Source: a bacterium
Lineage (GTDB): Bacteria > SAR324 > XYD2-FULL-50-16
Direction: 5' to 3'
Assembly (NCBI GenBank): GCA_018829445.1
Contig: JAHJTV010000038.1
Coordinates: forward strand, 62,001 to 126,000
Length of the DNA: 64,000 bases
Below the pieces are notes generated by a model that was given only the letters and a program-made list of their open reading frames with translations, was not told where the DNA came from and did not search any database. This document shows positions 1 to 8,721 of this stretch, piece by piece; the stretch's first letter is position 1, and every line of letters begins with the position of its first letter. A program made the position numbers and the translations under genes.

Positions 1-2
1 CT

Positions 3-659
3 TGCAGCAGAACGGATTCGGGTGTTCACGCCAAAGGGCAGGTTGCAACCGCACAGGTTCCCGAGACAATCAAACTAAACAGGCTATTCATCAGTTTAAA
101 TGCCCTTTTGCCCGAGAATATCGCTGTAACAGACCTTGTAGAAGTACCAGCGGAGTTTTCTGTGAGAAGGGGTAAAAAGAGAAAAAGATATACCTATCGA
201 ATCATAAACTCTCCTATTCCTCGCGTATTTTACAGAGATACCAGTATCTGGAAAAGAACCCGCCTTGATAAAGAAAAACTTCATAGAGCCATCAAATTAT
301 TTGAGGGGACCCATGATTTTTCGGCTTTCAGAGGCAAAGGATGTCAGCAGCCAAATCCAGTAAAAACCATTTATCGAGTGGATTTAAAAATAACAGAAGA
401 AGACGGTTTTGAAAAAATTGAATTGATGTTTGAAGGGTCCGGTTTCTTAAAAAACATGGTAAGAATCATGGCAGGAACCTTAATCGATATCAGTCAGGGG
501 AGAATAGCGGAAAGCCGAATTTTGAAGGCTTTTGAGACAGGAAATAGAAATGATGCAGGAAACACTGCTCCGGCAAAAGGATTAACTTTGGAAGAGATCA
601 TCTTTGATATTGACCCCTTTTCCAAAAGAGAGATGGATGCCTGGAATAAAACCCTTTAA
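3..659 (+). CDS. truA: tRNA pseudouridine synthase TruA, 5' end outside the window
   Basis: TruA makes pseudouridine at tRNA positions 38-40 in the anticodon stem-loop. The reading frame is already open at base 3 and continues to the TAA at 657-659. The first codons encode the family hallmark RTDSGVHAKGQVA (bases 9-47), whose Asp at 15-17 is the catalytic residue. An apparent TTG start at 108 is therefore only internal. About 218 codons are present, so some 40-50 N-terminal residues are missing. The C-terminal part with GSGFLKNMVRIMAGTL is intact and typical. The gene ends 5 bp from the stop of the convergent thrC, with no room for a separate terminator. Confidence 0.93.
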   Translation, partial: CSRTDSGVHAKGQVATAQVPETIKLNRLFISLNALLPENIAVTDLVEVPAEFSVRRGKKRKRYTYRIINSPIPRVFYRDTSIWKRTRLDKEKLHRAIKLFEGTHDFSAFRGKGCQQPNPVKTIYRVDLKITEEDGFEKIELMFEGSGFLKNMVRIMAGTLIDISQGRIAESRILKAFETGNRNDAGNTAPAKGLTLEEIIFDIDPFSKREMDAWNKTL

Positions 660-664
660 ATCTA

Positions 665-2044
665 CTACAAAAACTTTGCTTCAATCAGCTTTTCGACATC
701 TATGTAATTGTTTTTTACAGTTTCGCATTTGCATTCTTTGTCCAAAATCCCAATCAAAGACTCAGGATAACTGGGCTCTTCTCCGATAGCATTAACAACT
801 GCTTCAGAAAACTTGGCGGGATGGGCTGTTGATAATGCAATCACTTGGGAAAATCCCGACTTTTCTGCTGCAGCAACCCCTACGGCAGTGTGGGGATCCA
901 ACAATACACCTTTTACCTTATACTTCCTGATTGTTTCCAATGTCTCTTTAGTATTAACCCGAACAGGTAAAAACACGGATTTGGTTGCATTATGTTCTTC
1001 AGCGGTTAAATCAAATTTCCCTGTCTCTGCCAGGGTCTTCATTTTTTGAGCAACAACTTCTCCTTTCTGACCTGTAATATCAAAAACATATCTCTCGAAA
1101 TTACTGGCAATCTGTATATCCATTGATGGGCTTAACGTAGATTTTACAGAGCTTATTTTGTATTCACCCGTTTCTAATACCCGATACAGGATATCGTTTT
1201 CATTGGTAGCCAGGATAAGACGTTTGATGGGTAGCCCCATTTTTTTTGCCAGATATCCGGCATAAATGTCACCAAAATTGCCGGTGGGAACCGAAAACAC
1301 AATCTCAGTCGACGGGTATTTCTCCCTGAAGCGAAAAGCTGCATAGAAGTAATATACAATCTGAGCCATCACCCTTGCCCAGTTGATTGAGTTGACTGCT
1401 CCCAGATGATACTTATCTCTGAATTCCAGATCGTTAAAAATCTGTTTAACAATACTTTGGGCATCATCAAATGTTCCTTCAACAGCTACATTAAAGACAT
1501 TTTTATCCAACACGGTTGTCATCTGTTTTTCTTGAATCGGGCTGACTTTTCCCTTGGGATGAAGCATGAAAATATTGATCCTTTCCTTCCCTCGTACACC
1601 ATGAATAGCTGCGCTTCCGGTATCTCCCGATGTGGCTCCAAGGATATTCAAACGAATATCGTTGTTCTTTAAGATCTCTTCAAATAGGTTTCCCAGAAAC
1701 TGCAATGCAACATCTTTGAATGCCAGCGTTGGCCCGTGAAACAGTTCCAATATGGTGATGTTATCCAGGAACTTCAAAGGAGTCACTTCGTTGTTTGCAA
1801 ATACGTTGTAGCTCTTATCGATCAGTTTGTATAAAACTTCTCTGGGAATATCTCCATCTACGAATGGCGTAAAAACCTCAAGTGCAAGCTCCTTATAAGA
1901 TAACGAAGACAAACGGTTAAGCTGCCCTGAAAAATCCGGGATTTCTTTTGGAACCAGTAATCCCCCATCTCTTGCCAAACCTTCAAGAACAGCCTGAACA
2001 AATGTTAATGGGTTGCTGCTGCCACGTGTGCTAATATATTGCAT
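665..2044 (-). CDS. thrC: Threonine synthase
   Basis: Threonine synthase converts O-phosphohomoserine to threonine with pyridoxal phosphate, the last step of threonine synthesis in the cytoplasm. The 459-residue length fits the long bacterial (E. coli-like) type. Family features are the N-terminal YISTRG, the PLP-lysine motif HGPTLAFKD (Lys110), the GATSGDTGSAA loop and the VPTGNFGD phosphate-binding segment. It is the last gene of a minus-strand block that starts with fcl. The 51-bp gap to the preceding glycosyltransferase-like gene makes co-transcription possible, although the functions are unrelated. Confidence 0.95.
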   Translation of the reverse strand: MQYISTRGSSNPLTFVQAVLEGLARDGGLLVPKEIPDFSGQLNRLSSLSYKELALEVFTPFVDGDIPREVLYKLIDKSYNVFANNEVTPLKFLDNITILELFHGPTLAFKDVALQFLGNLFEEILKNNDIRLNILGATSGDTGSAAIHGVRGKERINIFMLHPKGKVSPIQEKQMTTVLDKNVFNVAVEGTFDDAQSIVKQIFNDLEFRDKYHLGAVNSINWARVMAQIVYYFYAAFRFREKYPSTEIVFSVPTGNFGDIYAGYLAKKMGLPIKRLILATNENDILYRVLETGEYKISSVKSTLSPSMDIQIASNFERYVFDITGQKGEVVAQKMKTLAETGKFDLTAEEHNATKSVFLPVRVNTKETLETIRKYKVKGVLLDPHTAVGVAAAEKSGFSQVIALSTAHPAKFSEAVVNAIGEEPSYPESLIGILDKECKCETVKNNYIDVEKLIEAKFL

Positions 2045-2095
2045 TTTGTTATTGTATTATGATTAAAAGTTTGGAAGGAATCAGCCGATTCTTTA

Positions 2096-3232
2096 TTATA
2101 TAAATATTTTACAAGCCTGAGCCCATGTTCTAAGGTTTCCTGCTGTCCAATCCATAAATTCGTTGATCTCGCCTGGACACCACTCGGGAAGCTCATGAAC
2201 CGTAATCTCTGTCAAAAAATCCGCAAGTTCTGCCACACGGTCTAATATACTACTTGAGGAAGGGGTAAAAGATGTGCGTAATCTGTCAAGTAACCAATCA
2301 GTCAATATCATTCCCCAGTATTCATATCGCAAATCGTTTACATAATCATGAGGATTTCTCCTGTGATCGACAATTGGACGGCCAAAAGCAACATGATATG
2401 GGGTATCTTTTATTAGTGCCTGAAGGAAATACCCGCCCCAAATGTCGCCATACCGTTGTATTGTCCCTCCTGGTACTTTCCAAGCCATGGGAATGCAAAG
2501 GTAGGCAGGAATCAATTCCCTGGTAACGCTCGTATTTTGCGTATTCACCGGAGTCCAGGTTGATTGATGGAGAACCTGGATATCCTTACCTTTATATTCA
2601 ACGCCTTTCACCTTTCCATTTAACCAAGTTGTTGCATCAACATCAGGATCTGATAACCACAATCCAGCAGTTACACCAATTTTGGTGTTTTTCCCGGGTT
2701 GAAAAGACTGATTAGAGTTCGATACGCCTCTGAGTTTAAACGGATACCCCCGCGGAAAAACTTGTCTAGCCGGTTCAATTGTTAAATACTCACAAATGTT
2801 GTGAAAGCCCGAATCCTCTTTAAGCAGACGCCCTTCCCATTCTTCTCCCGTGTTGGAATGAAACCCCACCAGATCATCTTCGATTGGAAAATTATCGTCA
2901 TCAATGCTGATCAAGGTTTCACATCCTTCCTGAAGAGCCAAAAGATAACCTATGTTTCTTCTCGTTTCATTATTGTAGGGAATCCTTCTATAAAAATCGG
3001 AGCATTGCTTCCCCCATTTATCTTGAGTGGCAATATTGAGATAAGATGTTTCCAATCCTTTTTTAGATATGGAAGCAGCAAGGTCTGCACAGGTATCAGG
3101 AGTTTTGTTATCACCTATAACCCATATTTTTACATCATCCAGATTTTGATGACGCGAAATATTATCGTATAGATCATTTAATACTGTTGGATGATAGATA
3201 GTCGTAAAAACAATGTGATAAGGCTTATTCAT
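2096..3232 (-). CDS. Glycosyltransferase-like protein with DDD motif (STELLO/RGP-like, uncertain)
   Basis: This 378-residue soluble protein has no signal peptide or membrane segment. Near the N-terminus it has a Rossmann-like start (VFTTIYHP) and a GDNKTP segment at 40-45. Residues 91-120 read RRNIGYLL followed by ISIDDDN, with Asp111-113. That arrangement resembles the nucleotide-sugar-binding DDD motif of plant reversibly glycosylated polypeptides, and GDNKTP recalls STELLO-type (DUF288) glycosyltransferases. I infer a glycosyltransferase or UDP-sugar mutase-like enzyme. The setting supports this: it lies 27 bp downstream of a GDP-deoxysugar reductase-like gene and fcl on the same strand. 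The substrate is unknown and the family assignment rests on short motifs only. Confidence 0.55.
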   Translation of the reverse strand: MNKPYHIVFTTIYHPTVLNDLYDNISRHQNLDDVKIWVIGDNKTPDTCADLAASISKKGLETSYLNIATQDKWGKQCSDFYRRIPYNNETRRNIGYLLALQEGCETLISIDDDNFPIEDDLVGFHSNTGEEWEGRLLKEDSGFHNICEYLTIEPARQVFPRGYPFKLRGVSNSNQSFQPGKNTKIGVTAGLWLSDPDVDATTWLNGKVKGVEYKGKDIQVLHQSTWTPVNTQNTSVTRELIPAYLCIPMAWKVPGGTIQRYGDIWGGYFLQALIKDTPYHVAFGRPIVDHRRNPHDYVNDLRYEYWGMILTDWLLDRLRTSFTPSSSSILDRVAELADFLTEITVHELPEWCPGEINEFMDWTAGNLRTWAQACKIFI

Positions 3233-3259
3233 GATGATAATTTGGTATTTTTATTAAAC

Positions 3260-4201
3260 TTAAATACGACTTAACCAGTCGTCATATACATCCTTCAAGG
3301 TTTGCTCAATAGTGAATTCCTGTTTCCACCCCAGGGACACCAATTTTGAATTATCTCCCAACAATAATGGCTCGTCCGATGGTCTTAAAAGAGAATTATC
3401 CCTCACAATCTCGATATCCAACCCGGATACTTCAATTAACATGTTCAAAATATCAGAAATCTTGTGAGCAGTACCTGTGCAGATATTGATAGGGTCACCG
3501 GGTATACCTTTATCAATCATCATCATCATCCCATTTACACCGTCGCGTACATCAATAAAATCCCTAGCAGATTCCAAATTACCTACGTGTACCACAGGTT
3601 GCAGTTTTCCTTTTTTTATCAAAGCCAATTGACGGGCAAAATTCTGAATGGCGGTAGCTGGCGGATGACCCGTTCCTACATGGATAAAAAGCCTGGGAAG
3701 AAACACCTGAAGTCCGTAATTCGCAAAATACTGATACCCTAGGTTTTCATTTGCAACTTTGGTTACTCCGTATGGAGAAATGGGACGAAGCATCCTATTC
3801 TCTTTTAGCGGACAATCTGATGGTTTAATATCGCCGTATTCGGCGCTACTGCAGGCAATCACCACTTTCGCATCGGGTGTGATTCTTCTACAAGACCTAA
3901 GGACGTTAACAGTGCCCTGGAAATTTGTCGTATGAGTAGTTTCTTCCGTCTTCCATGATATACCGTTAAAAGCCTGCGCAGCCATATGAATGATAAGTTC
4001 CGGTTTGAATTCAGTGAACAGATCGTCTAATGCCTCTCGGTCCAATATATCTACCCGTCGAATGTTTTCATCAGGATCAGCCTCCAATCTGCTGGTTGCG
4101 CTGTTTCTGGCTAATCCGATGATCGGCCAGTCTCTTTTTTTGACGGCATTCGCAAAATGCGAACCTATCATACCGGTAATGCCGGTGATAAGTGTTCTCA
4201 A
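3260..4201 (-). CDS. NAD(P)-dependent SDR, GDP-6-deoxy-D-mannose reductase-like
   Basis: This is an extended short-chain dehydrogenase of 313 residues. It has the GxxGxxG cofactor motif (Gly7, Gly10, Gly13), the SSAEYG segment and the catalytic YGVTK (Tyr144, Lys148). The C-terminal LRPSDEPLLLGD is typical of the GMD/RMD group acting on GDP-mannose derivatives. The length and the SSAEYG motif favour the reductase (RMD, forming GDP-D-rhamnose) over GDP-mannose 4,6-dehydratase, which is longer. It sits between fcl and a glycosyltransferase-like gene with gaps of 45 and 27 bp, so an operon for surface-sugar precursors is likely. The exact substrate is an inference. Confidence 0.75.
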   Translation of the reverse strand: MRTLITGITGMIGSHFANAVKKRDWPIIGLARNSATSRLEADPDENIRRVDILDREALDDLFTEFKPELIIHMAAQAFNGISWKTEETTHTTNFQGTVNVLRSCRRITPDAKVVIACSSAEYGDIKPSDCPLKENRMLRPISPYGVTKVANENLGYQYFANYGLQVFLPRLFIHVGTGHPPATAIQNFARQLALIKKGKLQPVVHVGNLESARDFIDVRDGVNGMMMMIDKGIPGDPINICTGTAHKISDILNMLIEVSGLDIEIVRDNSLLRPSDEPLLLGDNSKLVSLGWKQEFTIEQTLKDVYDDWLSRI

Positions 4202-4246
4202 CTAATACTCCTATTGTGTTGATCAAAAGAAACGGTAATTTGATAC

Positions 4247-5191
4247 CTATGAGAGATTGTCTTCAATGATACTATTACAATACCAGTCGTATGCCTTTCC
4301 CAAACCATCTTTGAGAGATGTTTTTGCTTTCCATCCCATTTGATTGATTTTACTCACGTCCAATACTTTTCTTGGAGTACCATCTGGCATTTTTGTGTCA
4401 AATATCAACGAAATGTCTAATTTAATCACCTCGCGAATCATTTCTGCCAGGTCCCTGATTGAGATCTCAAAGCCGGTTCCGACATTTACATGCTCCTGTT
4501 CGTTGTATTCTTTCATTAAAAACACACAGGCATCGGCCAAATCATCAACATATAGGAACTCTCTCATTGGAGTACCTGTGCCCCATATGGTTATCTCTTT
4601 GTTATTTTTTACTTTCGCTTCATGGAATCTTCCGATTAAGGCGGCAATAACATGGGAATTTTGCGGATGAAAATTGTCATTAAAACCATAAAGGTTTGTC
4701 GGCATTGCAGAGATAAAATTTGTTCCGTATTGACGGTTGTAACTTTGACACATTTGGATACCTGCAATCTTGGCTATTGCATAAGGCTCATTGGTAGGCT
4801 CTAAATTGCCGGATAAGAGATATTCCTCTTTTATAGGTTGCGGACATAGTTTCGGATAAATACAGGAGCTTCCTAAAAACAGGAGTTTATGAACATCGTT
4901 GTTATATGATTGATGAATAATATTTGTCTGGATTGTGAGATTTTCATATATAAATTCTGCAGGGTATGTAGCATTAGCATGAATCCCACCAACCTTTGCT
5001 GCTGCTAGAAACACATATTCCGGTCTTTCAACCTTAAAAAAGTCCTCAACAGCTTGAGAATCCAGCAAATTTAATTCCTTTCTTGTCTTAATAATTATGT
5101 TGGAATATCCCTCTTTTATAAGATGACGCATAATGGCGGAACCAACCATTCCCCTGTGACCGGCAATATATATTTTTGACGACTTTTTCAT
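4247..5191 (-). CDS. fcl: GDP-L-fucose synthase
   Basis: Fcl is the 3,5-epimerase/4-reductase that turns GDP-4-keto-6-deoxymannose into GDP-L-fucose with NADPH. The 314-residue protein has the expected N-terminal [10 protein letters not shown] (GxxGxxG), the GSSCIYP segment (Ser108/109) and the catalytic YAIAK (Tyr137, Lys141). The [14 protein letters not shown] stretch is very characteristic. It is the promoter-proximal gene of the minus-strand block running to thrC and is divergent from the glycosyltransferase at 5387. No gmd gene for the preceding dehydratase is recognisable in the window. Confidence 0.95.
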   Translation of the reverse strand: MKKSSKIYIAGHRGMVGSAIMRHLIKEGYSNIIIKTRKELNLLDSQAVEDFFKVERPEYVFLAAAKVGGIHANATYPAEFIYENLTIQTNIIHQSYNNDVHKLLFLGSSCIYPKLCPQPIKEEYLLSGNLEPTNEPYAIAKIAGIQMCQSYNRQYGTNFISAMPTNLYGFNDNFHPQNSHVIAALIGRFHEAKVKNNKEITIWGTGTPMREFLYVDDLADACVFLMKEYNEQEHVNVGTGFEISIRDLAEMIREVIKLDISLIFDTKMPDGTPRKVLDVSKINQMGWKAKTSLKDGLGKAYDWYCNSIIEDNLS

Positions 5192-5386
5192 TGCTTAAAC
5201 TGCCATTTATGGATAATGATAATACTTGGGCATTTTGCTTAATTCTATTTAATAACGCTAGCTCAATACTGGTTTTCCATCAAGCGTTTTATCCCCTTCT
5301 CACTAACCTTGAGAAAGAACTCACCACTTTTGGGTTACGATTGATTCATATTTCCAATCAACTCAACTCCACTGTTTTGCTTTTAA

Positions 5387-6124
5387 ATGAATGGAATAAA
5401 TAATCAAGAGTTCACTGTGTCTGTCATCGTCACGGTTTACTCGGAAACATTCTCTTTGATTGAAACAATTGAAAGATTGTTAGCCAAAGATAAAGGATAT
5501 ATTAAAGAGATTATCCTGTCTGTTTCTCCAAAATCGAGTCAAGAATGCATCTCTATCTGTCAAGATCTAGAAAAGAAGTATGATATTTTGAAGATGCATT
5601 TGCAGAAGAATAACCCGGGAGTCGGCTGGGCCATTCGGGAAGGTATTGATCTTTCTACAGGTGACTATATTGCGCTTCTTTCGGCAGACTTGGAAACAGA
5701 ACCGGAAGCAGTTGACAGAATGGTTTCTAAGATTCAAGAAACCGGGTGCGAACTGGTCATCGGTAACCGCTGGCTAAAAGGAGGTGGATTTGAGAATTAT
5801 GATCCCATGAAGTATGTTCTTAATTGGGGATTTCAAAAGATGTTTAAGATTCTCTACCTGACTTCCATTGGTGATTTAACTTACGGATTAAAAACAATAA
5901 AAGCCGACATTGCCAAAAAAATAAACTGGGAAGGAATTCTTCATGAAATCTTTATTGAAACCACTGTTAAACCCCTGAAAGCCGGGTATAAGGTTGAGCA
6001 GATTCCAACCGTGTGGGTCGGAAGAAAAGAAGGCGTGAGCAGAAATACCTTTTTAAGGAACTTTCGATATGTGAATCTCGCAATAAAAGTATTATTCACA
6101 AAAAAAGCTGATCTTTATTTATAA
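5387..6124 (+). CDS. Family 2 glycosyltransferase
   Basis: This 245-residue GT-A fold protein starts with VSVIVTVYSE (residues 11-20), the usual beta-strand of inverting GT2 enzymes. SADLETEP near residue 101 stands where the metal-binding DxD normally lies, here as Asp-x-Glu. GNRW and a mid-protein GDLTYGLK are like the dolichyl-phosphate-mannose synthase group. It has no membrane helices. The ATG at 5387 has no clear Shine-Dalgarno sequence, so the start is uncertain. It is divergent from the fcl block and probably transfers a sugar to a lipid carrier or surface polymer. Donor and acceptor are not deducible. Confidence 0.8.
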   Translation: MNGINNQEFTVSVIVTVYSETFSLIETIERLLAKDKGYIKEIILSVSPKSSQECISICQDLEKKYDILKMHLQKNNPGVGWAIREGIDLSTGDYIALLSADLETEPEAVDRMVSKIQETGCELVIGNRWLKGGGFENYDPMKYVLNWGFQKMFKILYLTSIGDLTYGLKTIKADIAKKINWEGILHEIFIETTVKPLKAGYKVEQIPTVWVGRKEGVSRNTFLRNFRYVNLAIKVLFTKKADLYL

Positions 6125-6196
6125 AAATACATGCCATGCGGATTTGATTTTATACTCCACAAGGTTAAAACCTTTCAAAATACTGGATAAATAGTA

Positions 6197-6226
6197 TTGA
6201 CACTAGGAGTGATGCATAGTTATAAT
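6197..6226 (+). promoter_or_regulatory. Near-consensus sigma70 promoter upstream of rplC
   Basis: TTGACA at 6197-6202 and TATAAT at 6221-6226 are perfect -35 and -10 hexamers with an 18-bp spacer. They lie 57 bp upstream of the rplC ATG at 6284. This would give a strong housekeeping promoter, as expected for a ribosomal protein gene. An AGGA at 6274-6277 serves as the ribosome-binding site. Confidence 0.75.
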
Positions 6227-6283
6227 GTTTGTTTAAAGATAATTTAGGCATATATATTTGACAGATCATATTTAGGATACATC

Positions 6284-6916
6284 ATGTTAAACGGACTTTT
6301 AGGTAAAAAAATTGGAATGACCCAATTTTTTAACGAAGAAGGCGAGAGAATTCCTGTTACAGTTGTTCAGACCGGGCCCGTAACTGTGATTCAGAAAAAA
6401 ACAGTTGAGAAAGACGGATATCAGGCTGTACAGGTTGGTTTTAGCGAAATAGCAAAGTCAAAAGAAAGAAACGTGACCAAGCCTTTAAAAGGACATTTTG
6501 GCGAGCAGAAACCGACTAAACTTTTGCAAGAGTTCAAGGTCGATAATATTGAAGAAGTGGAAGTTGGGCAGTCTTTTGACGTCAGTTTATTTGAGAAGGG
6601 TGAAATCGTTGACGTTTCCGGGACATCTAAAGGACGTGGATTCTCAGGTGTAATGAAAAGACATAATTTTGCCGGTGGTCCTGCTGCACATGGTCATAGA
6701 TTTAATCGGGGAACTGGGTCTATTGGACAGAGTGCTTCACCTGCAAAAATCTTTAAAAACAAAAAAATGGCAGGACAATACGGAAATGTGAGAGTAACCG
6801 TTCAGGGTCTTGAAATTGTAGATGTTAATAAAGATCTTAATGTTCTGTTGATCAAAGGCGCTATTCCAGGGCCTAATGGACGTTTTGTAGAAGTTAGAAA
6901 GACTGCAAAAGGATAG
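6284..6916 (+). CDS. rplC: 50S ribosomal protein L3
   Basis: L3 is an early-assembling 23S rRNA-binding protein near the peptidyl-transferase centre. The 210-residue length matches bacterial L3. The conserved N-terminal LLGKKIGMTQ, the SKGRGFSGVMKRHNFAGG loop and the GSIGQSASPAKIFKNKKMAGQYG segment are all present, so the gene looks intact. What is odd is the setting: rpsJ is not upstream and rplD, rplW and rplB do not follow, although L3 is normally the second gene of the S10 operon. Instead it stands alone behind its own strong promoter, with a convergent recombinase gene downstream. Confidence 0.97.
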   Translation: MLNGLLGKKIGMTQFFNEEGERIPVTVVQTGPVTVIQKKTVEKDGYQAVQVGFSEIAKSKERNVTKPLKGHFGEQKPTKLLQEFKVDNIEEVEVGQSFDVSLFEKGEIVDVSGTSKGRGFSGVMKRHNFAGGPAAHGHRFNRGTGSIGQSASPAKIFKNKKMAGQYGNVRVTVQGLEIVDVNKDLNVLLIKGAIPGPNGRFVEVRKTAKG

Positions 6917-6946
6917 TATTTTTTGTAGTGAGCAACCATCCTTAAT

Positions 6947-6973
6947 ATGATCTGTGTTTGAACCACAGATCAT
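6947..6973. repeat. Perfect 10-bp inverted repeat between rplC and the integrase
   Basis: ATGATCTGTG (6947-6956) and CACAGATCAT (6964-6973) are exact reverse complements around a 7-nt loop. The hairpin lies 31 bp after rplC and 67 bp beyond the convergent integrase stop. Neither strand has a following T-run, so it is at best a weak bidirectional terminator. A recombinase-related site is possible but unproven. Confidence 0.55.
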
Positions 6974-7039
6974 TTCGGCATCCCTTCCCCAAAAAGCTAT
7001 CAGTATCAGTTGTATTATCCAGGTGATCCTAAACAATTA

Positions 7040-8014
7040 TTAAATGAAATTATGATAAAGACTTGCATTGTCCGCAAGATCCGACTTGTCATAACTTGAT
7101 AATTGCGTGGGACTGGCATGGCCGGTGATCTTCATGATATCCGAGTCCTGAACCCTCAACTCCTTAAGACGTGTTACCAGGGTCACTCTCAACATATGAG
7201 GGGTTACCTTGAAGGGGATATCTGCTTTAATCCCGGCCTTGGCGAAGTTTCTATCAATCTGCGTAGGCGAAATCCTATTACCACTTCTTGTCACAAATAC
7301 AAATTCCTTTCTATCACCTATATACTCTTTTAACTCGGTCATCACGTGTTCGGGGTAATTCACAACGGTTACTTTGATTATTCCTCTGGTTTTCGTCTGT
7401 TCAAATGAAATCCTGTTTTCAGGAAAATCAATCTGACTTACCTTCAGATTTAACACCTCAAATTTTCTTTTTCCTCCTTGAAGCATCAGCTTTGCGATTA
7501 GACAATCCCGTTTATTTATTATTTCGAGTGCTTGAAGGAACCGCCTTGTCTGAGACTGACTGAGTGATTCTGTTTTTACTTTCTCCCTGACCTTGAAGAA
7601 TGTTTTGTTGGTTCCCTCTTTGCTCGGCATTGCCTTCCGTACCACCCCTTGTGTCCGCCTTTGCAGAAATCCTGTAAAGGATATGTAAGCAGCTGCTCTG
7701 GCTTGACGCGTTGCTTCACTCCATTCATCAACCAGTTTAATATCATCTACAACGGCTTCATGATTAACGAGACTGAACACCTGAAGTGTTAATTTTGGAT
7801 TTATTAACCCAAGGTGAGTCATTCTTTTAAAAGCAGCCAGGTAATTTATCCTTGTAAAATGGCACAGGGTCTCCAACCAGTTTTCAATCGCTTCATCTAC
7901 TGAAATATTCCCCAAACGTTTCCATATCGAATCATTGATCGAAGATCTTGCCTGTTCATAAGACGTGGAAAGATCAAAATGCTCTTTCTGGAAAGGGATA
8001 ATCTCTTTTTCCAT
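7040..8014 (-). CDS. Tyrosine recombinase, chlamydial-plasmid integrase type (pGP7-D/pGP8-D-like)
   Basis: This 324-residue protein has the complete catalytic set of a tyrosine recombinase: Arg183 (in GGKRK), Lys208, His273 and Arg276 (HMLR), His299 (GHAS) and the nucleophile Tyr308. Residues 30-150 form the core-binding part. As I recall them, the integrases of the Chlamydia plasmid (pGP7-D/pGP8-D) share long near-collinear segments: WKR, RAAAYISFTGFL, TQGVV, LQGGKR, FVFVTRSG, IPFK.TPH.LR, DSDIMK.TGHA, and YDKS followed by DNAS. The match extends from the N- to the C-terminus. The gene is convergent with rplC and is followed upstream by AT-rich DNA. It may mark a mobile or formerly plasmid-borne segment, or act as a resident Xer-like enzyme. 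No attachment sites were identified. Confidence 0.9.
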   Translation of the reverse strand: MEKEIIPFQKEHFDLSTSYEQARSSINDSIWKRLGNISVDEAIENWLETLCHFTRINYLAAFKRMTHLGLINPKLTLQVFSLVNHEAVVDDIKLVDEWSEATRQARAAAYISFTGFLQRRTQGVVRKAMPSKEGTNKTFFKVREKVKTESLSQSQTRRFLQALEIINKRDCLIAKLMLQGGKRKFEVLNLKVSQIDFPENRISFEQTKTRGIIKVTVVNYPEHVMTELKEYIGDRKEFVFVTRSGNRISPTQIDRNFAKAGIKADIPFKVTPHMLRVTLVTRLKELRVQDSDIMKITGHASPTQLSSYDKSDLADNASLYHNFI

Positions 8015-8479
8015 TTTTATTTATTAGTCTGAATCAAAAAATGTTGATTGTGTGTATAACCTCAATTATAAACACAACAGAAAATGTGGCAATAAAATTC
8101 TGAAAAATATCTTTAAAAAGACGATCTCTTCAAAAACATCATTTAATGGGGCTAAATTTTTATTTTTGGACTTTACAACAAAAACTATTGACCTGAGCTT
8201 AATTTTTATTTTAAACGCGATTTAGAGGCTATTTATTTTTCGGGTGATTTTTTCCAACGGACAATCAGGTCATAAAATCCAGGGAAAATATCTTATAAAT
8301 GCACATAAGTTTAAATACCTTTTAATAATTTTTCAGTTGGCTAATCCATGTTCAATTATATCTCATCTTTTTATCGACATAGTTAAGCCTATTTAATATT
8401 ATTCTGTAAGTAATAAATGTCAGTTGGAATATTGAGATACTTTCCATGTCAATAGTCTGAATTCATTAACCAGTTATAA
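8015..8479. other. AT-rich intergenic region, 465 bp
   Basis: This stretch upstream of the integrase has no convincing reading frame and is clearly more AT-rich than its surroundings. The only structure I see is an imperfect inverted repeat near 8051-8080 (TGTGTATAA facing TTATAAACACA), which could be an integrase operator. I see no RNA gene or terminator in it. Confidence 0.5.
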
Positions 8480-8677
8480 ATGATTGATACAATAGTAAAC
8501 CCATTATCTGATTTTCTTTCAGCTGATTTGCCAATATTCCTCATAATACTACTTATAGTCCTTTGTCTTTTTTTTACAGGTCTTATCATAAGAATCATTT
8601 TAAAGATTATTAAGACGAAAGAGATGAAGCGTAAGTTTTTTAAGAATCTGATTAAATCTGCCTCAAGTGGCGATTAA
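8480..8677 (+). CDS. Small single-span membrane protein, hypothetical
   Basis: This is a 65-residue frame of which residues 18-45 are almost wholly Ile/Leu/Phe/Val, a clear membrane helix. A strongly basic tail follows (KIIKTKEMKRKFFKNLIK). Such a layout would give an inner-membrane protein with a cytoplasmic basic tail. No good ribosome-binding site precedes the ATG and the region is AT-rich, so a chance frame is possible. It lies 44 bp upstream of the next hypothetical gene, on the same strand. No family is recognised. Confidence 0.35.
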   Translation: MIDTIVNPLSDFLSADLPIFLIILLIVLCLFFTGLIIRIILKIIKTKEMKRKFFKNLIKSASSGD

Positions 8678-8721
8678 GATAATATCTTCGATCATCCAAA
8701 GTACCGCATTCAAAAAATGAT

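Noticed and set aside
5176..5403. 75-codon plus-strand frame overlapping the start of fcl
   Set aside because: It lies in the divergent promoter region, has no ribosome-binding site, and overlaps both flanking genes.
6947..6973. Strong intrinsic terminator after rplC
   Set aside because: The stem is perfect, but no T-run follows on either strand, so I list it only as an inverted repeat.
7040..8014. The integrase as an ordinary XerC or XerD
   Set aside because: It has no dif-linked context, and its sequence segments match the chlamydial-plasmid type better than XerC/D as I know them.
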